Below, one piece after another: positions 58,561 to 64,000 of a stretch of 64,000 nucleotides of DNA; the first letter of the stretch is position 1; the number at the start of each line of letters is the position of its first letter. The translations under genes were made by a program, and so were the position numbers. The notes beneath the pieces are model-generated. The model was not told where the DNA came from and did no database searches. It was given only the letters and a program-made list of their open reading frames with translations. Source of the stretch: Arabidopsis thaliana (lineage: Eukaryota; Streptophyta; Magnoliopsida; Brassicales; Brassicaceae); the NCBI RefSeq assembly GCF_000001735.4, contig NC_003071.7, positions 19,567,443 to 19,631,442 on the forward strand, given 5' to 3'.

Positions 58561-61427
58561 CTGTCTGATTCTGATTGTTTATTTGGTTGCGCAGAGCGAT
58601 CTATCTCGGAGAAACATTCTGTAGCTATATCAGCGTCAACAATAGTTCCACTTCAGAAGTTCGGGATGTTACCATTAAGGTTCCTCACCTGCTTCCAACA
58701 TTTTGTTTTCCCTGAAATCTGAAATCTATCTACTAATCGATTGATTATCACTAAGATTCGTCACCTGCGTACTTCATATATATGTATATATCTTTCGTTT
58801 TTTCTTTGGGTCTTGCTCTTATTTCACTCGTTCACTTCAATCTCTGCTGTGGAATACTTCTAAGAAGTTTTTGTTGTCTGCTTCGTCTTGGACCTTGAAT
58901 TGCAAACGTCAGAACCAAAACGATGCTAAGCTATGTATCTCCCATGTATTATTATTGTAGGCAGAAATTCAGACAGAGAGGCAGAGGATTCTACTTCTGG
59001 ATACATCCAAGTCACCTGTTGAATCGATACGGACAGGTGGACGCTATGATTTCATAGTTGAACACGATGTGAAAGAGCTTGGAGCTCACACGTGGGTTTT
59101 CTCTGACTCTCTTCCTTCTTCTTGTCCTTTTAAATTGCTCCATGGCCATGACCCTCATTCTTCTCTTAGGTTGGTTTGCTCTGCATTGTACAATGACGCT
59201 GATGGTGAGCGTAAATATCTTCCCCAGTTTTTCAAGTTTGTCGTTGCAAACCCACTCTCAGTGAGGACCAAGGTGATTATACTAGTCAATTACGTATCAG
59301 CATTTTTATTTGTCATTTGTTTTCAGTCCTCTCTTTATGCTTGTCTAATTGTTGCTATTTCTGATATGCAGGTTCGAGTTGTAAAGGTAGGTTCGAGAAT
59401 CTCCACTTCACTCTGTGAGTGCTTCTTTAGAAGCTTTAGTTTTTTTCCTTGTACCTCTTAATTTGGTGTTTTGCATGGATCATAGATGGGAGGTTTTTCT
59501 AAATATCATGATTGGCAGTTATACCGCCATGTCATTAGAATTGGATCTCTTTTCTTGACTTATTATTCGTCAATGATCCCCTGGAAAATTGATTACTTCT
59601 GTTCTGGTCCTCACTAAGTAATCTTATAATCCTCGTCCACAATATCTTGAACAAGTGGTTTTGTGACACTAAGCAGGATTCACTGTTCCGCCCTTTTCTG
59701 CTGTCTGTGTAGTTTAACCTGTATTTATTTGTTTGTATTGGTTGTAAAATCAAAATACAAGCTCATGTGCTGTTGATGTCTGGGACACCAGGAGACGACA
59801 TTTTTAGAGGCTTGCATTGAGAACCATACAAAAGCAAACCTCTTTATGGACCAAGTTGATTTTGAACCTGCTAAGCAATGGAGTGCTGTAAGATTACAGA
59901 ATGAAGACTCAACAGAAGATCCTCCAACCAGGTCTGTCAGATTTTCCCAGAATCGTTATGTGCATCATAAGCCACTCATTCTATCAAATCGTCCTAATTT
60001 GCTGTTCCACTCACTCTCTGTGTCTCAGTGGTCTTAGTGGACTGATACCTAAACCGCCAGTTATAATCCGATCTGGCGGGGGTATCCACAACTATCTCTA
60101 CAAGTTAAACCCATCTGCAGATGTTTCCGGGCAAACAAAATTCCAGGGAAGTAATATCCTGGGTAAATTTCAAATAACATGGCGCACAAATTTGGGTGAA
60201 CCTGGTCGCTTACAAACACAACAAATTCTCGGCGCTGTAAGTTTACGCTTTCTACTCTGTGACAACATGACATGAATTTGTGCCTATTTGTTGATTGTTT
60301 GCTGTTAGGATTTTGTTCTAAGTCTGAATGTATTTGGTTTCCTTAGGGCTTTGAGATATTGCTTCCTGGGGAAGCCAATGCAGGGTATCAGTTAGATTAG
60401 GTGGCAGTTAGAACAACTAGGAAAACTCAGGTTGCACCAATATCTTCATTTAGCAGTCTTATACTCACTACCTTGCATTATAGACCTGACAAAGGTTTAC
60501 TTAATTTAAAATTTTCTGTATCTCCTTTTATGCTTCATATGAGATGCTCATCTCATCGTCTAACAAACTTCCCTCTAATTTTTTTTTTTTTTTCAGCCAG
60601 TAAGCCGTAAAGAGATTAATATGCGAGTTGTAGAGGTTCCAGCTGTTATACACTTAAATAGACCCTTTCGGGTAAGACAACTGTTTTTTTCTCTCTAATG
60701 TTTGGATACCCAAAGATTTAATTGAACTTACACGGGCTTCACACTGAGTGTAAACTGTTTTCCATAGGCATACTTGAATCTCACAAACCAAACTGATAGG
60801 CAACTGGGACCCTTCGAGGTCTCACTGTCACAAGATGAAACACAATTGGAGAAGCCGGTTGGTATTAATGGTCTCCAGACTCTGGTAACATATCTGAACT
60901 TTCTGTTTTCCTAAACCATGTAGTTAGAACTTTGCCGTACACGGTGACAGAATTGTGAATCACGTCTTGGCTATGCAATGTGTATGGACCAAAACTTTGC
61001 AATGGCTAGTCGAAGCTGATTCATCACTAAACCGTTTTTATTATACAAGGAACTGACACCATCGAAACTCTTGCAGATGTTACCCAGGATTGAAGCATTT
61101 GGCTCCAATGATTTCCAATTGGTATGACAAACTGACCACCTCCTAAGAGCTCTCATCCTTCTTAGAATGTAAAATCTGATATATATCTATTTGCAGAATC
61201 TTATTGCCTCCAAGCTGGGAGTCCAGAAAATCGCTGGGATCACGGCCTTGGACACAAGAGAGAAAAAAACCTACGAACTTGTTCCAGATATGGAGGTCAG
61301 TGTACTAACCTTTTTTGTATATCTTCTGGGTTCTAGGTCCCTCTCTTTAGTGAAAACAGGAAATTGGTTCACCATAATCGATATTGTTGTTGGCATTATA
61401 CTGCAGATATTTGTAGAGACAGACTAA
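58189..61427 (+). CDS. TRAPPC13: TRAPPC13 homologue (TRAPP subunit)
   Basis: Twelve coding exons encode 442 aa: 58189-58478, 58595-58679, 58961-59091, 59170-59272, 59373-59387, 59792-59931, 60029-60236, 60597-60671, 60768-60884, 61077-61121, 61197-61295 and 61407-61427. The protein matches the TRAPPC13 family, an accessory subunit of TRAPP vesicle-tethering complexes. Recognisable blocks are MRLCKPSFHVDPPL, AIYLGETFCSYISVNN, LTNQTDRQLGPFEVSLSQ and KLGVQKIAGITALDTREKK. Exon 5 is only 15 nt (VRVVK) and the last coding exon 21 nt. Intron 1 (116 nt) contains a (TA)n tract. Intron 7 (360 nt) contains an exon-like stretch described in the findings. Splicing is by hand, but every junction is GT-AG and in frame. 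Confidence 0.9.
58522..58558. repeat. (TA)n microsatellite inside TRAPPC13 intron 1
   Basis: About 18 TA units inside a 116-nt intron, so the repeat fills nearly a third of it. Changes in repeat length would change intron length directly. Confidence 0.9.
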
Positions 61428-62082
61428 GTTATAAGACAGCCTCCCCGAGTGGTGTTCTTCCTCGACAGGTTTTGTTATTGCACCTCCTCTGTGTTGTTAA
61501 TTGTTTTTGTTTCTTAGTAGAAAATAATTTGGCTCCTTTGTAGAAGAAGAAAAAAACTAAACGGCTTTAACATATGGACTACGCCGTTTGTATCTTGTTG
61601 TTACAAACCATTAAACGTTACTGTTTGATCAATATGTTAATTCAGAACTGTTTGGTTTAAAGCATAAGTATTGAAGTCGTCAAATGAACAACTTGCAATC
61701 TTTTGCTTTGTATGAGATACAAATAAAATCGTGGTCCGTTTATAAAATAGCTTTCTCCAAACAATTTCAATTCCCTTTTAACTAACACAACAAACGACCC
61801 GGCCCGTCAAAAGAAGACCAACAGACGATGAAATAAAAGGAAAAACTCAATTTTCTAAACTATTTTTGGGGGTCGTAAATAAGTGAAAAGCCTGCCGACG
61901 AAAAAAGAAGAAGTGAAAAAAGAAGTGAAAAGCCCTTGTCTTATTTGTCTTTTACTATTTTTCTGATTTAAAATAAAGAAACAAACATTTACAGTATTTG
62001 TTTATAACGGGGGCTAAGTAGAGAATCATGAGAAGATTAAAATCCCTAAAAGTTTTGGGGGAAAGAAGAAAGAAGGAAGACG
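61428..62082. other. Intergenic region TRAPPC13/NPL4
   Basis: 655 bp with the TRAPPC13 3' UTR and the NPL4 promoter. GGCCCGTC lies near 61801. AAATCCCTAAA, close to a telo-box, lies at about 62040. No gene or RNA recognised. Confidence 0.5.
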
Positions 62083-63531
62083 ATGATGATGCTCAGAATC
62101 CGAAGCAGAGATGGACTGGAGAGAGTCACAGCGGAGGGAGCTCATATCACTGTTTCCCAGCTCAAAACCTTGATCGCGGATCAGCTTCAGATCCCTCTCC
62201 ATAAGCAGACCTTATCCACCAATCGTGATCTCCTCCTCGCCAAAACTCCCGCTGATCTACTCGCCTTCACCGACCTCACGGACCCAAACCTCCCCCTCTC
62301 CTCTCTCAACCTCGGCCATGGCTCTATGCTCTACCTCGCCTACGATGGCGAGCGCTCCATTCCTGGAGCTCCTCCCGTTACTCCTGCCGGATCCTTCGGG
62401 AGGAAGATGACCGTCGATGACTTGATCGCCCGCCAGATGCGCGTCACTCGTCAGGAGACGTCTCACTGCGACTCCGTCTCCTTCGATCGCGATGCCGCCA
62501 ACGCTTTCCAGCACTACGTCAATGAGTCTCTAGCTTTTGCCGTCAAGCGCGGCGGCTTTATGTACGGCACCGTCACCGAGGAAGGACAGGTGGAAGTTGA
62601 TTTCATTTACGAGCCGCCCCAGCAAGGCACGGAGGCTAATCTTATTCTGATGAGAGATGCTGATGAAGAGAAGCGCGTGGACGCAATCGCCATGGGCTTG
62701 GGGATGAGGAGGGTCGGTTTCATTTTTAACCAGACCGTGGTGCAGGACAAGACTGAATACACTCTGTCCAACGCCGAGGTGCTACAGGCGGCGGAGCTTC
62801 ACGCCGAGAGCGAGCTGAAGGAGTGGGTCACGGCGGTGGTGAAGCTTGAGGTGAATGAGGATGGTGGCGCCGATGTCCATTTCGAGGCGTTTCAAATGAG
62901 TGATATGTGCATCAGGCTGTTCAAGGAAGAGTGGTTCGAGACGGAGATTATGCCGGACGATGATCCAAAGCTCTCTAAGATGAAGAAGGAGGTGGTTGTT
63001 GGTGTGAAGGATCTTAAGGAGGTAGATAACGATTTCTTCCTCGTTCTCGTCAGGATCTTGGATCACCAGGTTCGTGTTTTTCTCTCTACCCTTCCTTTGC
63101 ATCAATCATCATTGTTCTTTGTACTAATGCTCTGCTTGGGCAAATAAAGTAATTGAATCTGGAGCTTTTAAGTCTTAGGTTAATGAAGCTTGTCAGTGTT
63201 TGCTTTCCATGAGATAATTGAAAATTAGCATTTCGTCAATGGTCCCTGTGTTTTAACATTAGGCTGCTGTGATCAGGGGCCTCTGTCATCAACATTCCCA
63301 ATAGAGAACCGGAGCAGTCGAGCAACGATGCGGGCTCTAAAAACACATCTGGACCGGGCAAAGAGCTTGCCGTTGGTGAAGAAGATGTCAGATTTTCATC
63401 TGCTTCTCTTTGTGGCTCAGTTTCTGGACGTGTCATCGGACGTCCCTGCTTTAGCCGAGTGTGTGCGTCTGCAGTCGCCTGTCCCAGAGGGCTATGCGTT
63501 GCTCATCGAATCAATGGCCAACACTTGTTAA
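62083..63531 (+). CDS. NPL4: NPL4-like protein (CDC48 cofactor)
   Basis: Two exons, 62083-63069 and 63277-63531, encode 413 aa. NPL4 with UFD1 recruits ubiquitylated substrates to the AAA ATPase CDC48. Residues 1-80 form a ubiquitin-like UBX-type fold (LRIRSRDGLERVTAEGAHIT, LNLGHGSMLYLAYDGE). The body is the NPL4 MPN-like domain (SVSFDRDAANAFQHYV, RGGFMYGTVTEEGQVEVDFI, RRVGFIFNQ). The C-terminus is short and lacks the NZF zinc finger of animal NPL4, as is normal for this plant family. Three ATGs in a row begin the frame; the third (62089) may be used equally. A paralogue is expected on chromosome 3 from the ancient Brassicaceae duplication. Confidence 0.93.
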
Positions 63532-63980
63532 TTTTTGTGTCATTGTTTTTTGGTTCTTGATACAGTATATCATGTTCGTTTTATGGTCCAGAAAATCTTT
63601 TTTACTAGTTGACAAATGAAAAATCTCTAGTGTACTCGTGATGTATTTGATTCAAGTTTGGGGGTTAATTTAAGTTATCAACAACTTGTAGAAACAAAGT
63701 TAATTCACAGAGTAATAAATCATTCTAATAGGTATGCTCAGGGGCAAATTGGCAAAACATAAAAATAAAAAGAGAGCTACTAAAGTTTTCGAGCGAAAGC
63801 GAAAATGAAAATTTTATAATTCGAGCGAAATGTTAAAAAGCTGAAAATTGGGGGAAGAAGAGAGAAGAGTTTCATCGTCACTGGAATCAATAGAGTCAAT
63901 TGGCGGGAGAGGTTAGTCTCGAAAAGAAGTGGAAGCCCTAGGGGGAAACTTTCTCGCTCACTCGCTCGTCTGCAAACACC
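63532..63980. promoter_or_regulatory. NPL4 3' flank and SCC3 promoter
   Basis: 449 bp. The first 200 bp hold the NPL4 3' UTR. The rest is the SCC3 promoter and leader, with an E2F-type site (separate entry) and two GCGAAA repeats (about 63793-63830). No other gene. Confidence 0.5.
63899..63906 (+). promoter_or_regulatory. E2F-type site before SCC3
   Basis: ATTGGCGG (then GAG) fits the E2F consensus WTTSSCSS and lies 82 bp before the SCC3 ATG. Cohesin genes are expressed in S phase, so E2F control is plausible. It is an inference from motif and position; a chance match is possible. Confidence 0.5.
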
Positions 63981-64000
63981 ATGGAAGACAGTCCTCAAGG
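63981..64000 (+). CDS. SCC3: SCC3 cohesin subunit, 5' end only (partial)
   Basis: Only the first 20 nt are in the window: ATG GAA GAC AGT CCT CAA GG, reading MEDSPQ. The call rests on this short match to the start I remember for the single Arabidopsis SCC3 and on gene order (SCC3 follows NPL4). SCC3 binds the kleisin subunit of cohesin and loads it on chromosomes in mitosis and meiosis. No domain can be seen here. Confidence 0.6.

Noticed and set aside
59387-59410. GGTTCGAG-type motif near TRAPPC13 exon 5, considered as a tRNA T-arm
   Set aside because: No matching A box, acceptor stem or anticodon arm. Other GGTTCGA hits in the window also lie in coding exons. No tRNA gene found.
1-64000. 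CRISPR arrays, bacterial operons or ribosome binding sites
   Set aside because: The introns, gene families and promoter elements are those of a plant nuclear genome; no regularly spaced repeat array is present.

Overview
The window is gene-dense nuclear plant DNA. Short, AT-rich, GT-AG introns and compact AT-rich spacers separate about 24 protein genes on both strands. The gene order is the one I recall for the distal long arm of Arabidopsis thaliana chromosome 2 (ALG3, TSPO, LDAP2, GTS1, ABCC4, NF-YB5, ... NPL4, SCC3; about At2g47760 to At2g47980). The spliced protein lengths I derive (for example 1516, 607, 471, 635, 332 and 160 aa) match the A. thaliana lengths I remember, so A. thaliana itself is the best guess. 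A very close relative cannot be excluded without a database search.

Layout. 1-5.5 kb: 5' part of ALG3 (-), TSPO (+), LDAP2 (+) and the WD40 gene GTS1 (-). 7.5-12.9 kb: the 11-exon ABC transporter ABCC4 (+). 13-20 kb: an AT-rich, gene-poor stretch holding only NF-YB5 (-), TA microsatellites and a cluster of short direct repeats. 20-31 kb: a SANT-like nuclear protein gene (+), the 12-exon cation-efflux gene MTPC1 (-), TIC20-II (-) and a five-finger CCCH protein (+). 32-43.4 kb: SETH6 (+), two CC-type glutaredoxins in tandem (+), COL13 (+) and a small two-exon cysteine-rich CYSTM-like gene (+). 43.7-50.2 kb: TLP3 (-), CRR6 (+), NET3C (+) and AGP26 (-). 50.9-64 kb: the 19-exon plastid protease DEG2 (-), a small acidic protein (+), the TRAPPC13 homologue (+), NPL4 (+) and the first codons of SCC3 (+), which runs off the window.

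The genes do not form one pathway. Loose themes are plastid biogenesis and quality control (TIC20-II, CRR6, DEG2), membrane transport and trafficking (ABCC4, MTPC1, TRAPPC13, NET3C), ABA or stress-linked lipid and membrane proteins (TSPO and LDAP2, both with ACGT-core boxes upstream) and transcription or redox regulators (NF-YB5, COL13, the glutaredoxins). Several neighbours are convergent with stop codons only 240-460 bp apart, so 3' transcript overlap is possible.

I found no previously undescribed biological system. The items most worth a second look are structural: a GC-AG intron and a 25-nt exon in DEG2, a 15-nt exon in TRAPPC13, a triple-CAG acceptor in TLP3, a 42-bp in-frame duplication in the SANT-like gene, a small CYSTM-like gene, a Helitron 3' end, and an E2F-type site before SCC3. 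Intron boundaries were set by hand from splice consensus and reading-frame continuity. Family assignments and gene names rest on remembered protein families; no search was run.
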